A DNA stretch of 64,000 bases, taken from contig PJRA01000005.1 of assembly GCA_016987375.1 (NCBI GenBank), positions 1,509,946 through 1,573,945 on the forward strand, read 5' to 3'. This DNA comes from Brachionus koreanus (taxonomy: Eukaryota > Rotifera > Eurotatoria > Ploima > Brachionidae). The notes below the pieces were generated by a model. That model saw nothing but the letters and a program-made list of their open reading frames with translations, searched no databases and was not told where the DNA came from. Of this stretch, positions 26,454 to 39,496 are shown piece by piece (the stretch's first letter is position 1; each line of letters starts with the position of its first letter). The position numbers and the translations under genes are program-made.

Positions 26454-29400
26454 TTAACAATTGAAATTACTTAATTTGCTGTAATTTTCTTCAAAATTTT
26501 TGATTAACAAATCTATTTTTTCATAAAGCTCAATATTAGTAATTTTTTCCATCATATCAGCTATATCTAATAATTCATTGAACAAAGAAAATATTAATTG
26601 TTTTTTGGATTCCAATTCATTTTTTGTAAATATTTCCTTAAAATTTAAAATTTAGGAATGCCATTAAAAAATAAATAATTAATAAATATATTTAAATTTC
26701 AATTTTTTTTAGTATTTTTAGCATTGATAATAATATAATAAATCCTTACTTGTAAATTAACTTTAAATAAATCGAGCAATTTATGACTGTCTTCAATAAT
26801 CATAGTTGGCAGCGCAGATTGCTCCAGTAATTTTTGACCATAATTTTTCACTTCACATACACCTCTTTCAAGTTGATAGCTATGGACCAATCTTTCATTT
26901 GACTCAAAATATGACCTCAATCGATAGCAATTTACCAAAGAATAGCATGATTCTAAATAATTCAATTCTGTATAGTGTGTAGAAAATACAATAAGAATAT
27001 TTTTTTTGTTTTCTTCAATCAAATAATTAATTATATTCGTACACACAGCAAAAGATATTGCTAAGCCCTCATAATAGTTTGTGTGCTTGCCAAACTCATC
27101 AATCAAAATTAATGAATCATTAGACAAATTTTCCAATATTTTTTTCATTTCATTAATTTGACACTCAAACGAAGAATTCAAAGAACCTCTCAAATCATCA
27201 AAATCTCCAGACAACGACAATATTTTGTTTTTCAAAGAAAAAATCGCCTTCTCAGCAGGCACATATGATCCACATTGAGCCATAATTTGCAAATCTCCTA
27301 GTTGTCTTAGTAACGTTGACTTTCCACTCATATTAGAACCAGTTAAGATCAAAAACTGAATATTATTACCTAACTTAACTGTATTGGTAACTATATTTTC
27401 ATCTGTAACCAGAAATTGATCATTTTTTTCGTTGGAATTTGAAATTTTTTCTTTTATTTTTTGCAAAATTGGATGACTTGCATTTTGTAAAAACATATGG
27501 TCATCAAAAATTACTTTGGTCAGACAAGTTGAAGAGATTGAATATTTTGCCAATGAAAGAATGAGGTCAAATAAAGATATTAGATCTCTAAGTTTGTAAA
27601 ATGCGCTTAATTCGTCTTGGACTTGCAAAATCAAATCATCAATAATTCTTTTCAAAAAAAAATTGATTTTTAATTTTAAGAACAAAAAGAACGCTCTATC
27701 ATTGGCAATAGTAGACAGCTGGTTAAGTTTAAAACTAGCTTTTTCAAATAAATTAAAAAAAAAGAGCTTTACAATTAAGTGAATATAATTTAAAAATTAT
27801 AAATTTTTTTTTAATCCATTTAAAAAAAAACTAGTTATGCACCAGTGATTCTTACTTATTTGATATGAAGTAAATGTCAGACATGGAAGCCTCAAGTCGA
27901 TTGTTTATTTTGACCAATTGATCTGTAGTGAATTGAATAGTGTTTTTTGTTTTGGTTATTTTTAAAAATTCTTTTGGTAGATTTTCCAAAAACTTTAAGG
28001 AAAAAGAAGAAAAATCAGAAGAAATACTCTGATCTAGTCGATTTTCTTAATAGAATAATAAAATGAAATAATTTGTATTTATAAAATAGGCTAACTAACT
28101 TCTATCAATGTCATTTAAACTCAATTGAAAATAAAAACCTCTAGTTGCATTAAATGAATGCTTTATCGGTAATTGTGTTGATGTACTGAGCTCGTTGGTA
28201 TATTCTAAAACTCCTCTTGTTAGTTATAAATAAAATTTATTTTATATTTTAAACCAACTTTGAATGTCGTAAATAATTTCAGTAAAAGCTCTTCTCGATA
28301 CATCCAATAGTTCATTTTTATTAGCCTTAAATTTTTTAATTATTAACTAAAATTTTTCAAATCTAAAGTTTTTACTTTGATGGCAAAGCATTTATTTATT
28401 TTAAGACTCAAGCTACTTTTGTTCATCAATGGCGGATCTTCTATAATTTCATTTATTTCTCTTGATAAAGCCTCAAATTTTACATCATCATAATAATTCT
28501 TAATAAATAAGTATAAAAATCCAACTAAAAGTAATATGTAAAAAATACACAAAAAATACTCTTGACTCTGTCACAATCTGAGGACATTATAATCTGTTTT
28601 AATTGCTTGGCAAAATCCACCATAACTCTCATGTTTATAATGCACTTTATTTTATTTTCAATTGTCTTGCTTTTTTTGTCTTCTCTTGTGTCAAAGAGAT
28701 TCATTTGCTTAGTAAAATTATCAAGTTCACTAAATTTTTCAACATAAAAATTTATTTGATTCATCAACCCTGTATTTTTGATCATTTCTTCAATCAGCCA
28801 AGTCCTTTCCTCGATTGAGTGCATGTCTTGTATTAAAATTTAAATTTTATTTAACATATGGATTCCTAAGCTTACAAAAAGGTGGCTGAAGAATGCTTGA
28901 AATCAAGGCTTTGGCACCGTATTTTGTCCTAGTATAATTTAGAATACCATACAAATTAGTAGGACATTTGCTATTTTTTGTATTATAAATCAATTCTAAA
29001 AATCGAGCAGTATTTATGTCAATCAATGTGAGGTTTTCGTTTCCCTCAATAGACAATCTGACCGAATGAGCCAAAAAAATGTGGTTTTTAGAAAATTCAA
29101 CATATTTAAAAAGAGCACAACAAGCAGCTAAAGCTAGGGGCCTTAAAATTTATGTCTAAAAAATTTCTTAACAAATTCAACCTTTTACTTGGAACTCAAT
29201 TCGGTATGAGTTTTGAAATCAAGTTTGCAAACTCTTTTAATATATTCTAAGCCATTATGAGCGTTGAAAAATCTTGACTTTAAATCAATTAATTTTATGT
29301 TTTTAAAGCAGTTTACAATAATATTTCTCATTTTGTTTCTAAATAAACCATTAAAAGGAGATATTGATAGAACTACCTTTTAGATAAAGTTAATTTTTAT

Positions 29401-29661
29401 AAAGAAAAAAAAACTTGAAATTCAACTTCTTGGGGTGAATGAATTTGAATTTTGGACAATAGTTTGGTACAACTTTGACAGTCGTTAAATTGAGTGATTA
29501 TCAATGAAGAATTTTTTGTGTCTATCAAAGCGTATCCAATCTGTGAGTTATTTTTTTCAAATAAGGCTAAATCGAAATCATCAAATAATCAATTAAGCAA
29601 ATCAAGCAAATTAACCTAATGATAAATCGTAGTCTTTTTGTTCGACCATTGAACTGTTCAT
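26454..29661 (-). CDS. MSH4: MSH4 homologue, meiotic MutS-family protein
   Basis: With MSH5, MSH4 forms a clamp that stabilises recombination intermediates and promotes meiotic crossovers. Exons: 29616-29661, 29415-29566, 29189-29376, 28876-29141, 28560-28826, 28376-28524, 28259-28325, 28100-28213, 27856-28045, 26750-27647, 26454-26636; 839 residues with all phases closing. Family landmarks: NGLEYIKRVCKLDF, LFKYVEF, GILNYTRTKYG, CFAIK, LPKEFLKITKTKN and the C-terminal ATPase. Walker A reads TGSNMSGKST (residues 582-591; family TGPNMSGKST). Walker B LILIDEFGKHT has K-H where the family has R-G. YQLERGVCEVKNYG identifies MSH4 rather than MSH2, MSH5 or MSH6. The N-terminus is shorter than human MSH4 (936 residues). 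A functional gene is likely since all exons are open. Confidence 0.95.
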
Positions 29662-30624
29662 TTTTTTTAATTTGAATAAAAAAATCACGCTTTCAATATT
29701 TTGCAGATTTTAAAATTATTTTTTTCTCTAAAATCTGCAGATTAAGCTACCCAAGTTCAAGAATTGAAAAACTTGAACTGATTTAATAGGATCTATCATT
29801 CCTAAATTTAAACAAATTTTGAGAATACGCTTTTTAAAAACTTTTAAGTAAATAAAAAAAATTCAACGAAAAAGCTAAGCTTTTATTTTTATGATCTTTT
29901 CCTTGATTTAATAGGTAAAAAAGTGCACTCACCAAGCGTAAAGAATTTATTATATAACAGAATTAACTCAAACAAAATGAATTATTTATTTATAAAATAT
30001 TTTATAAGATATAAAACTATTAATTTTTCTACAATAGAAAATGATGAAAAAAAAATATGTTTTTCTTTTTCTATTACTAAAACAAAACGATTAATTTTTG
30101 GAAATACTATATTTATTAAGTTAAATTTTTCAATATGAAAAAAGTCTAAATATTATCTTTTAAAAAAATATTTTTGATGCTAAAAAAGCCAGTAAGTCTT
30201 ATTAATTTTCTTGCTCAAAAATAAATATTTATCGGGCAAAATGGCTAGAATCTCTTATATTATGATTAAATTTATCTTAATAAAAAAATTTTTTTTATTT
30301 TAATTTGCTTTTTTAATTTGTTTTAAGTAAAAATTTAAATTTGCTTTGTTTTTAAAATTTTCATCAAGATGTGTTAATAAAAATTAGAAAAAAAAGCTCT
30401 TAAAATTAAAAAACAAAATTTAATATTTAAAATATTTTTATTATGTATAAATTTTTACATTTATAATTTAAGAAAAAGAAATGAAATATATTTATTATTG
30501 ATTTAAGCAACCACAAAGTATTGTTTTTGATTTAAAATAGCCCAAATTGGCTATCAAAAAATAATCAATATGCAGAGGGTTTAATTTATTTTATAAAACA
30601 AGTTTTGAAAATTTTTCAGTTTAA
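29662..30624. other. intergenic, nothing recognised
   Basis: AT-rich stretch between the MSH4 start and the SR3 stop codon. A frame at 29923-30138 is low-complexity and has no family signal. Confidence 0.5.
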
Positions 30625-31441
30625 TTATTCCATACTGACATCGTTATTATTAATGCTGTTATTGCTGTTATTTTGTCCATTTTGACTGCGATCATTACTG
30701 GTTGATCTGCTTCTTGATCTTTTATCTGGTGTCCTCGATCTGCTTTTTTGATATGACCCACTTCGAGAACTAAATACAAAATTAAATTAAATATAAGAAA
30801 GAAAAATTAAAATTACCGCTTATCATAGCTAGCATCACGGGTTCTTTCTCGAGATCGGTCTTTAGATCTGTCTCTTGATCGATCCCTGCTTCTATTTCTT
30901 CTTCTGCTACTGTCATCACGGCTTCTATCACGACTACGGTCTCTTCTTCGGTCTCTAGACCGACTTCTGTCTCCACTACGATCTCTTCTTCGGCCATATC
31001 GCCTATTTCGACAATCTCGCGCAAAGTGGCCTCTCTCACCACATTCGTAACACTCAAGCGATCTTCCGCCGCGTCCCCCGGATCTTGAAAATCCGTTGCG
31101 ACCGTAGCCGAATCGGTCGTCTCTTCTCTCTCGTCTATCTCCTTTTCCTTTTGTGTATTCAACAACCATTGATGCACCACACATGTCTTTTCCGTTTTCA
31201 GCATTTAATGCATCCTTTTGATAATTTTTTTTCAAAATAGAAAACTTTATTTAAACTTAAATTCATGTAATACTTCTGCATCTCGTTCATCCTCGAACTC
31301 AATAAAAGCATACACTGGTCCATATCCTTTATTTTTAACTTCGCATTTTCGGATTTTTCCATAGCGCTTAAAAACACTCTCAAGTTCACGTTGACTAGCA
31401 TCTTTGTTCAAATTACCAATGTAAATTTCACTCTTTGGCAT
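30625..31441 (-). CDS. SR3: SR-type splicing factor (RRM, CCHC knuckle, long RS tail)
   Basis: Exons 31274-31441, 30817-31214, 30625-30769; 236 residues. RRM starts MPKSEIYIGNL, knuckle [14 protein letters not shown], then a long alternating Arg/Asp/Ser domain, and a third exon adding RS dipeptides and an Asn-rich end (NGQNNSNNSINNND then VSME). The first two exons and the intron between them are almost identical to SR5, with the match starting at the ATG. Intron 1 is only 59 bp. Role inferred from the family: nuclear pre-mRNA splicing and mRNP export. Confidence 0.92.
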
Positions 31442-33827
31442 TTTATATCTTTACAATACTTTTCTGTTATTCTTTTTTTTTTTTAATTTTAAGTTAAAAT
31501 CTTTTTCGATTACAAAAGCTAAGATTTTATACTTAGAACAACAGACTTTTAAATTTTTAACTGAAATATGAATGTATTTTTACATGTTTTTGTACAGTTA
31601 AAACTTCATATAAGCTAATTTTTTGTCTGAAACAAAAACATAAGCAATAAGCAGCTAAATTGAATAGATAGAATCATTGAATATTAAACTAAAGTTATTG
31701 AAAAAAAATTATCAATTAATACAATGATAGCTTCGATAATAAAATTAATTGACTAATATTTTTTAAAAATACTGAATGATTTATTCAATATAATTGTAAA
31801 GAAATTTATTCCTTTTCGAATATAAAAATTGAAAAGCAACTAACTTAACTTTTAACCATACATCTACCGCATTATTTTTTAATGATTGCTTGGATAAACA
31901 TCGTTAAACATCAATTTTATTTGCTAAATATTTTTCAAAATATTAATCTGAAATAAATATTTATCTCAAATATTTTTCATCATAATTTCTTCGATTTTTA
32001 ATCGAATTTTAAAAATAAAATTCAAATTAGTGTCAAAAACCAATTGCATTTATAAAATATTACCATAAGCATTTGTTATAACCTTTTCTCATTGGTTAAA
32101 ATCAGCTCATTAGAGCTTAAAATTTGGATCAATTTAAGTATAAATTTAATTTTGATACTTTATTTTTTTTAAACAAAAAAATATTTTTCTATAAGAATGC
32201 TTATTTTTTAACTGAAAATAAATTTGAATTTTTATAAAAAAAAATTCTTATTTCAAAATCCATAGGAAAACAACCTTTGTATAGTAGTTGTCTAGTGTCA
32301 ATGAAAATTTGCAGGTTAAAGTGAATCCAAAAATCAGGAAATAGAAATATTTTCAGATTTTTACTTAATAGCTTGAATTTATTAGTAGATAGTAAAGTCT
32401 TATTTTTAAATTATTTAGAAGATTATTTCATTATTATCTATAGTTCCATGTCTAGTGTCAAAATAAATTTTAAGGATCCTTTTCATGTGAACATTTCGAT
32501 CAAATTTTTAGGCAAAAATTAATTACAATCTCATTTTTACCAAACGAGTTTTTTTTTCTAATTTTCAAATATTAAATTAAAAAAAAAAGAGTTTAGTTAA
32601 AATCTCATTGACAATAATTGGAGGCTTCGTCTACCTCCTTAATAATCCTCCTCCAAATTTCAAAGTTGTTCTTTTATGTGTGAAATTTTTTAGGATGTTA
32701 AATTTCAAAAGAAATAATCTAGTTTTAATATTTAAAGAATTATAAATGAACAAGTTTTTATTCTATATTAAAGCAAGGCTTTCTTTTACAAAAACTGTCT
32801 TAAATTGGGTTAAGATAGTTAAGATATTGAGTTTTTAAAAACTATTGATGAATTACAAAAGCATCCTTTAAAAAATTTGTAATTAATTCTGTAACTATAA
32901 AATTTAAGAATAAAAATAAAAAAATTTAGGTTAATATTTATTATCTTGCTTTTAATTTTTTCAAAAATTCATTGATTCTGATCAATTTTGATTCTTAGGT
33001 CTCCAATTTTTAAAGAATATACTCAATTTTAGAGAGAGAGAGAGAGAATAAATAATTTTAGAAAGGTTAACTCTCAAGGTTGTTCCGGTGCAAGGCCATG
33101 TGTTCAGTGGTCCGGAGAAAAAAAATTTAAATTTATATAAGCAAAAAAAATTCAGATAAAAAAAAGTTTTAATATTTTGAGAGCACAGGTAAAAATTTTT
33201 ATTTTTATGAGTTAATGTTTTTTTTTGTAATTTTTTATTATTATCGTTAATCACTTACTATTGATAAATTTTAATTATTTAATTATAACTAATTTTATTC
33301 ACAAATTTTTAAAATAGACATTTAGTAGCATGTGAGTTTTAACTTACGTTAAAAAACTCATTCAAAGAAAGCCTAAAATTATTCTATTAAAAAAAATTAT
33401 TTAAATAAGAAGTTAAAACCAAAAAAATATACACAAATGGTGCAATTTTTACTTTGTTTAAATATTTTTATCGGGTCAATGAAATAAAAACCTTTTATTA
33501 ATCAATAGATTGCATAATATTTGAAAGATTTTAGTTTTTTTAAAAATCTATCATTGTTTAATTATGTTTAAATTTTTTTTATCTGAAGGGTTGTTTTCTA
33601 CTTAAAGAAATTTATTGATTTCGATAATTAAAAATAATACTTTCTTTTGTATATTTTTAATACAAAACCTCATTTGTAATTAGATTACTATCTATTGTTT
33701 AATTTTAATTAAAAATATCATAAATTTTTTTAAGATTGCATTGTATTGTAAGTATTTAAAAGGATATTGAAAAAAAAAAATAAAATTAAAAATAAATATT
33801 TAATTTAGAAGAAAAATTCGTTTGAAA
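31442..33827. other. intergenic between divergent SR3 and SR4
   Basis: About 2.4 kb with no gene seen. A (GA)n microsatellite lies near 33033-33049 and a short GC-richer patch at about 33060-33115. The frame at 32982-33254 is not supported. Confidence 0.5.
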
Positions 33828-34453
33828 ATGCCAAAAGCCGAGCTATACATTGGAAATCTGGGCCGTGATGTATCTCGACGTGATATTGAGGACATTTTTG
33901 ATAAGTATGGCAAAGTACGCCGATGTGACATAAAAAGCAAAGGACTTGGCTCAAGTTATGCTTTTCTGGAGTATGAAGATGAACGAGATGCAGAGGTAGA
34001 TATCAGACTTAACTAATCAAGCCAATTTTTTTTCCACTACAATTAAGCTCACAATAATTAATCATTTTAAAAATGTCTAAATGATTTAGGACGCTTTGAG
34101 ATTGGAAAATGGTAAAGATGTTTGTGGAAGTTCTATGGTTATCGAATGGGCAAAATCAAGAGAAGAAAAATTACGTGAAAATAGACTTAAAATGAATAAA
34201 AGACGAGGAGATAGATCACGCGAATGTTTTGAATGTGGCAGGAGAGGACATTTTGCTCGAGAATGTCCAGATAGAGACCGTCCTAAACGAAATAGCAGGT
34301 CAGAAAGGGATAGAAAAGACAGAGACCATCTACGCTCGAGGTATTAAAAAAATGAAATCATTAAAATTTTAAAACTCTTCTACTTTGTATAGGTATAGAT
34401 CAAGCTCTAGATCAAGAAGCAGTTCTAGACGGAGGTACAGATCAAGATCTTAG
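33828..34453 (+). CDS. SR4: SR-type splicing factor (RRM, CCHC knuckle, short RS tail)
   Basis: Exons 33828-33995, 34090-34340, 34393-34453; 159 residues. RRM with LYIGNL and SSYAFLEY, knuckle CFECGRRGHFARECP, then a short RS tail (RYRSSSRSRSSSRRRYRSRS). Closest here to SR1: both share the RDVSRRDIE/RDISRRDIE helix and MVIEWAKSREEK/MVIEWAKSKEEK after the RRM. AATAAA follows about 40 bp after the stop. Divergent from SR3. Confidence 0.92.
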
Positions 34454-35650
34454 ACTAATGTGATCTAAAAAAAAAAGCTGTTTCATAAAAAGAATAAATA
34501 AATTATTATTTGACTTTAAAAAAAAAAAATTTCACCGGTAAGAAATTCTTAGATTACAAATCATTTATCAAAAGTTAATACAAAAATTAATTTATATAAT
34601 ACTAATTATTTGACTTAAGTCAATATTTTCAAAAGGCTTTAATAAATTTTTTGTCTTAATTTAATTTAATTTTTTTAAATCCATCTAAACATACCCTAAT
34701 TAATACTATCCAGAAAATAATTAATTAGAGGTATCCAAAAATTTAATCATTTGGCAAAAAAATAAATTAAGAATTTTTTTAAATTAAATAATTGATTTTA
34801 TTTACATAGTTTCATTCGTTTAATTTCCTTATGAAAGATTTGATTTAAATTTTTTAAGAAATAGAATTAAGTATCTTTCTAATGTGTTGAGCAGATTTTT
34901 TTTCATTTTAATCAATTTTTTGTGATATATCCATCACTCATTCTCATTAACAAGGTAATATAACCACGATTTTTGTCTTCTCTAAATATTTCAGATTTTG
35001 ACGACAGATTTCTATTGTTTTATTTATTTAGTTGATCTTTAGCTGATTCATAATGGGTCCAATATGAAGGAAATTTTTTTAAATTTTTGTAATTCGAAAT
35101 TTTCATGCAAAATAAGTTCAATAGTTCTATAAAAATAAAATGTATTATATACTAATTCCCAAAAAAAAACTCTATTATACATTAATAACATATTAAATTT
35201 ATGTCTGATTAAAATAAGATAAAGCTAGTTATTTGCTCTTTATTCATTTTTCTATTTCAAAAATTCATCAGCTGATTAAAATTATTACGTTTTTTAGAGC
35301 TAATAAAATGAGTTATAAGAATTTAAATTGATCATATAAATCGAAGAACTTGAATAATCAAATAGAATGTAAAAACTTTTTGATACAATTTAGAAAATAA
35401 ACATAAACTCATATTGGTGTTATGGATTATAGAAAACTTCTCTAGCAATAATCGATCCCAGAGGAAAATTGTGGTCTAGTTGATTCAATTAAATTTATTG
35501 TTTCTCAAATCACATTAAATATGGAACAAAGCGTACCCTACTTTAATTTTTATAATTTATTAAATGATCTTTTAATGATAGATTTTTATGTATAAATTTG
35601 TTTATTACTTTAATAAATCTTTCTACTAACTCTTTCTCTATGGTATTATG
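34454..35650. other. intergenic, nothing recognised
   Basis: AT-rich sequence between the SR4 3' end and a LINE relic; no frame with a family signal. Confidence 0.5.
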
Positions 35651-36780
35651 TTATGAAGAAAAATTTCTAGGATTTAAAGCAATTATTATTTTAACAAGAG
35701 GGTCTAAAAACCTATCGGATTTTCTAGTGTTAATAAGTTGAACTGTAACTTCGAAAAATACGCTGTCATTTGTTTCTTTTTTCACAATCCATGCATCAAA
35801 TTTCGACTTAAAAATATTCAACGCTTTTGCGTTAACAACCTTTTCTGGTAATCCATTCCATATATTTGCAACTCTGTTTCCGAAAAAATGGAAACTCATG
35901 GAACAATTTTTTATCTGTCTTTGAATGCCTTCCTAAATAATAAACTTGACTGCTTTGGTCAAAAATTAGCACTTTTTAAAACTCGATCTATACTTGATCT
36001 TGAACAACTTAATCAGATTTTCTCTCAATTTTCTAGAAGCTAAATGTTATTAATATTGGGATGTCTAAGATATTTCTTTAACTTATCCTAAATCCTGTTA
36101 GCTCTAGCCGTAAGATAATTTACTTGTGTGTCCCATCTGAAGTCGTTATTTATTTATATTCAGAGACCTCTTTCGCACTCTGATCTATTTAGTGAATCTG
36201 ACTCAATTTTTTAATCATGTTTTGAATTGTTATTACCAAAATGGACAACTTTGCATCTTTCGGAATTAAGCTGAGCAGACCACTTAGATGTTATGAATGT
36301 CGTGTTGTAACTTGTAGTTAATTTGTATTTCACGATCTTTATGAAAGAAAGAACTGAGTTGTCTCAAAAGCTTATTTTCCTATAAATGTTTGAGCGTGAC
36401 CTCTTTTATTTGATGTGCCAAAACTTTACAGCAAGATCGGACGATAATTTGAAGGTTGTAACCTGTTTTCTCCTTTAAGAAGAGGAGCGACATTCGCTTT
36501 CAAACAGATGTTTGGTAATATTCCTGTCATAAAAGACTCCGAAAAATAATGCTTATCAGAAATGAAAAAGCATTTGATTAGGATGGGTGTTGTTGAAAAT
36601 ACAAACAGTTTATTTTAGAAAGTTTAATTAAATAATTTCAAGCATACTAAAAATCACATAGCACTTCAATGCCTGGACTTATAATAATATTTGGCTCTAA
36701 ATTCTCTAATTTGTTGGTCATTTTATTAATACTTAACATCTCATCTGGATCGGGGTCACATACTTTATGGGTTTTGTATG
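35651..36780 (-). mobile_element. degenerate LINE (CR1/RTE-like non-LTR retrotransposon)
   Basis: In minus-strand order: a pre-RT segment (about 36660-36780), ILPNICLKANVAPLLKGENR then LQPSNYRPI near 36420-36540 (the K-x-ANVTPIFKKG...PSNYRPIS block of the RT), several frame breaks, then FFGNRVANIWNGLPEKVVNA near 35800-35899, the typical end of ORF2. Much of the RT is deleted. No target-site duplication identified. Confidence 0.75.
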
Positions 36781-37768
36781 GGAAAATTGGAATTAATATC
36801 ATCGTTAAAAACTGATGCAGTATGTTGCAAATGTAAAGAAATTAATTTTTTTATTTATTGAATTTTAAAAATATTAGAGTGCAAAAGAAAAAAAATAAAA
36901 GCACAAATTTGAAAATTTTTTTCTCTTCAATTTAATACATCAGACTCGACATAAAAAGATAATTATCTTTTAAAAATTTATAATTAAAATGCTTCCTCTA
37001 AAAATTAAAAATAAAAGTGAATGCAAAAGTTTAGAAATTCTGGTAATCTAAAAGTTTTAACAATCATTACTACCTTTTTTCACACCTTTATGATTAATTC
37101 TTAAATATCTTCTAATTTTGAGTAAATTTTGCTCTTAAACTGCTTAATTTAAAAACTCTCCAACTCCTCATTTGATCTCTAAATAACATTACCAAAAAAT
37201 CTTAAATTTGGCAAAAAAAGGGTAAAAAATTTATAAGGACAAAGATGGACATTTCAAATATTAAATTTCTAAACTTTTGAATAGATTTTTTTCCGATTTT
37301 TGAATAATTGTATAGCTTTTTCTTTTTTGTAATTTTTCTGTGATTTTTTTTTGGTTTTACGTTATTGGATTGATCACAGATAAATATTTTTAAAAAAAAG
37401 CCGCTTTTTTATTATTTTCCCACCTTTTGTACACATAAAAACAATCTTTGTGTCTACAAATAAAAAAAATTCTAAACTTTTGCAATATACTGTATAAATT
37501 AACCATTTAAAGAATTCACAATCTTTGTAGAGTCTGTTGTTATACTTGAACTTAACGTAATTTTCCGAATTTAATGACATGTCTTTAAAATAGAGTACTC
37601 TATTTTAGTGACACGCTGTTATAGCATGTTAAAAGATTCTTTTGTGACATGTCATTAAATATTTTATTGACTGTTTTTTTTCAATTAGCGCCAAAATAGA
37701 ATCCTAGAGACCAAATTTTCAAAAATTATTAATAAAATTGAAATTATATCAAAAAATTTTTAATAAAA
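36781..37768. other. intergenic, nothing recognised
   Basis: AT-rich; includes the upstream region of the CCDC42-like gene. No convincing regulatory motif. Confidence 0.5.
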
Positions 37769-38674
37769 ATGAGTGTGAATTTAATTGATGAAACATGGTC
37801 TTTTAAGGATGAGAAAATCAGATCTAACATGTTGAAGCTGATCGAATTAAAACTAGAATTAGCTGATTTGGAAAGTTTGAAAAATCATAAAAATTTTATT
37901 AAAAATTCAAATTTACTCGAATCACTAAAAAAACTAGAATCATATCATGAGAAAAAACTACTGGTGTTTAAAAATAGAATTTTGTTTTTCGAGAGTTATT
38001 TGATTAACAATTTGAACAAAACAAAGACGGCTACACGCATGGCCAATTCAAATCGTTTTCTCTGTGAAGAAATGTTCGCGCAAAAAGAAAATCTTTTAAT
38101 AGAAATACAAAGCTTAAAGGAAAGAACAGATTCTTTGAAGAAAAGATTAGATAAGTATCAAAAATATTATGATTTCATACAAGAAACTTTGACTCTCTTT
38201 TCTACACATCAATTTACTGATCTACCGCAAATAATCAATAGGTATAAGAGTTTAAAATTAATTTTAGATGAAAATCAGAATATGCTAAATCAAAGTTCAG
38301 ATAATTTAATTTTGGTCAAAAGCGATCTTTATAATACTATTCGAAATCATTCGGATTCTATCCTTTATTTATATGCGAGCAAATCACTTGCTGAGCAAGA
38401 ATTTAAAAAAATTTGTCAAACAACTGCTTTAAAAAATGAGACTAGTACTAAAAACTTGCAAATTTCAATACACAGATTAGAAGAATTCGATTTAATATTA
38501 AAATCAATTGATAATCTTTGCAAGATGAGTATAGAATTTGCAAGAATGTATAATAAAGATAGCCTTCAAAATTTAGAGCTAGAAAAGGATAAAAAATCTT
38601 TCAAACAATTAATTTTTGATAAATTGGCTATTTTGAAAGAAAATATTGTTTATTTAAATGAAGTGTCAAAATAA
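37769..38674 (+). CDS. CCDC42/CFAP73-like coiled-coil protein (DUF4200 type)
   Basis: 301 residues in a single exon, almost entirely helical and charged. Residues about 45-150 match the DUF4200 pattern: a long heptad region, then ESYLINNLNKTKTATRMAN (compare F-x-x-N-x-x-K-x-x-RA-x-x-KA) followed by a K/E/L coiled coil and YQKYYDFIQETL. The latter two-thirds has a FTDLPQIINRYKSLK segment like the CCDC42/CFAP73 group. Those proteins belong to the MIA complex or sperm/ciliary structures. The family is probable; which member is uncertain. The lack of introns is unusual beside the other genes here. Confidence 0.65.
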   Translation: MSVNLIDETWSFKDEKIRSNMLKLIELKLELADLESLKNHKNFIKNSNLLESLKKLESYHEKKLLVFKNRILFFESYLINNLNKTKTATRMANSNRFLCEEMFAQKENLLIEIQSLKERTDSLKKRLDKYQKYYDFIQETLTLFSTHQFTDLPQIINRYKSLKLILDENQNMLNQSSDNLILVKSDLYNTIRNHSDSILYLYASKSLAEQEFKKICQTTALKNETSTKNLQISIHRLEEFDLILKSIDNLCKMSIEFARMYNKDSLQNLELEKDKKSFKQLIFDKLAILKENIVYLNEVSK

Positions 38675-38929
38675 ATTTAAATTTAGTTTAATGTGTTTTT
38701 CTTTTATATTCAATTCAGTTTCAATTTTTTGTTTTTTTTAATTAGAGGAACCAAAATTTCAAAAATCAAAATTTCAAGAAAAGCATTTAATTCTATTCAT
38801 ATTTTTACATTTTAACTTATACCGTTATTTGACTTTATAAGTTAATTATAAGTTTCAGAATTATAATACAAGCGATTATATTGATACAAAACTTTTGAAT
38901 TTAACTTTTTTTTACCCTATTCTATCCTA
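38675..38929. other. 3' flank of CCDC42-like gene
   Basis: AT-rich, no feature recognised apart from the SINE that follows. Confidence 0.4.
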
Positions 38930-39200
38930 GTGGATAATGGGGAGGAGCTCATCTCCTTTTCAAATACCTTTTTGAGCTACAGCTCCGATCTGACACAGAG
39001 GCTACTGCATCGAGTTGGTCATCTACTCTGAAAATTTTACCCAGTCGAAACCGGTCCCCCATTTTTTGATGAAAGAGGTTTAAAACATGCACCCCGTATT
39101 GCAGAGATATTTTGAAGGTTTTTCAACCCTCAGTAGGTTTTGAACCCTCGATCCTCTGCTTGCATGACTAACACACAAACCGCTCTCAAAAAAGACTCGA
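38930..39200 (-). mobile_element. probable tRNA-derived SINE
   Basis: GC-richer than its surroundings. On the minus strand it begins with a tRNA-like part: GAGCGGTTTGTGTGTTAGTC (A-box/D-arm-like), then GAGGGTTCAAAACCT with a good B box (GGTTCAAAACC, 39136-39146). A non-tRNA body of about 180 bp follows. It does not fold as a standard tRNA (no clear acceptor stem), so it is not called a tRNA gene. Only one clear copy is in the window. Confidence 0.5.
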
Positions 39201-39496
39201 CTTAAAACTTTTTGCTTTCTTTTCAATTTAAAAAAAATAAATACATAATAACCAAATTAATTTACCGAGATAGTACTGTAAATAAACGGTGTACGTGATT
39301 AACTGTACTATTTATATTTATTCAATAAATTAATCTAAACGTGATGTTCATAGCATTTTAATTATTTATAAAATAACTCGACTAGTTTTTAGAAATATTA
39401 TATCAAGCAATTTTAATTTTATTAAACCTTAAAAATTTATTCAATCTTAAAAATCATTTTGTTTTAATATTACAAAAATTTAGCATTATCATTTAA

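Noticed and set aside
27660..27730. Upstream extension of the large MSH4 exon (LSTIANDRAF-like translation)
   Set aside because: It reads open, but the exon at 27856-28045 already supplies the homologous segment, and AA plus A across the 27648-27855 intron restores the family alignment exactly.
37590..37768. X-box-like sequence upstream of the CCDC42-like gene (CTGTTATAGCATGT)
   Set aside because: Neither half-site fits the RFX consensus well enough.
39130..39200. tRNA gene
   Set aside because: B box is good, but no acceptor stem, anticodon arm or proper spacing; better explained as a SINE head.
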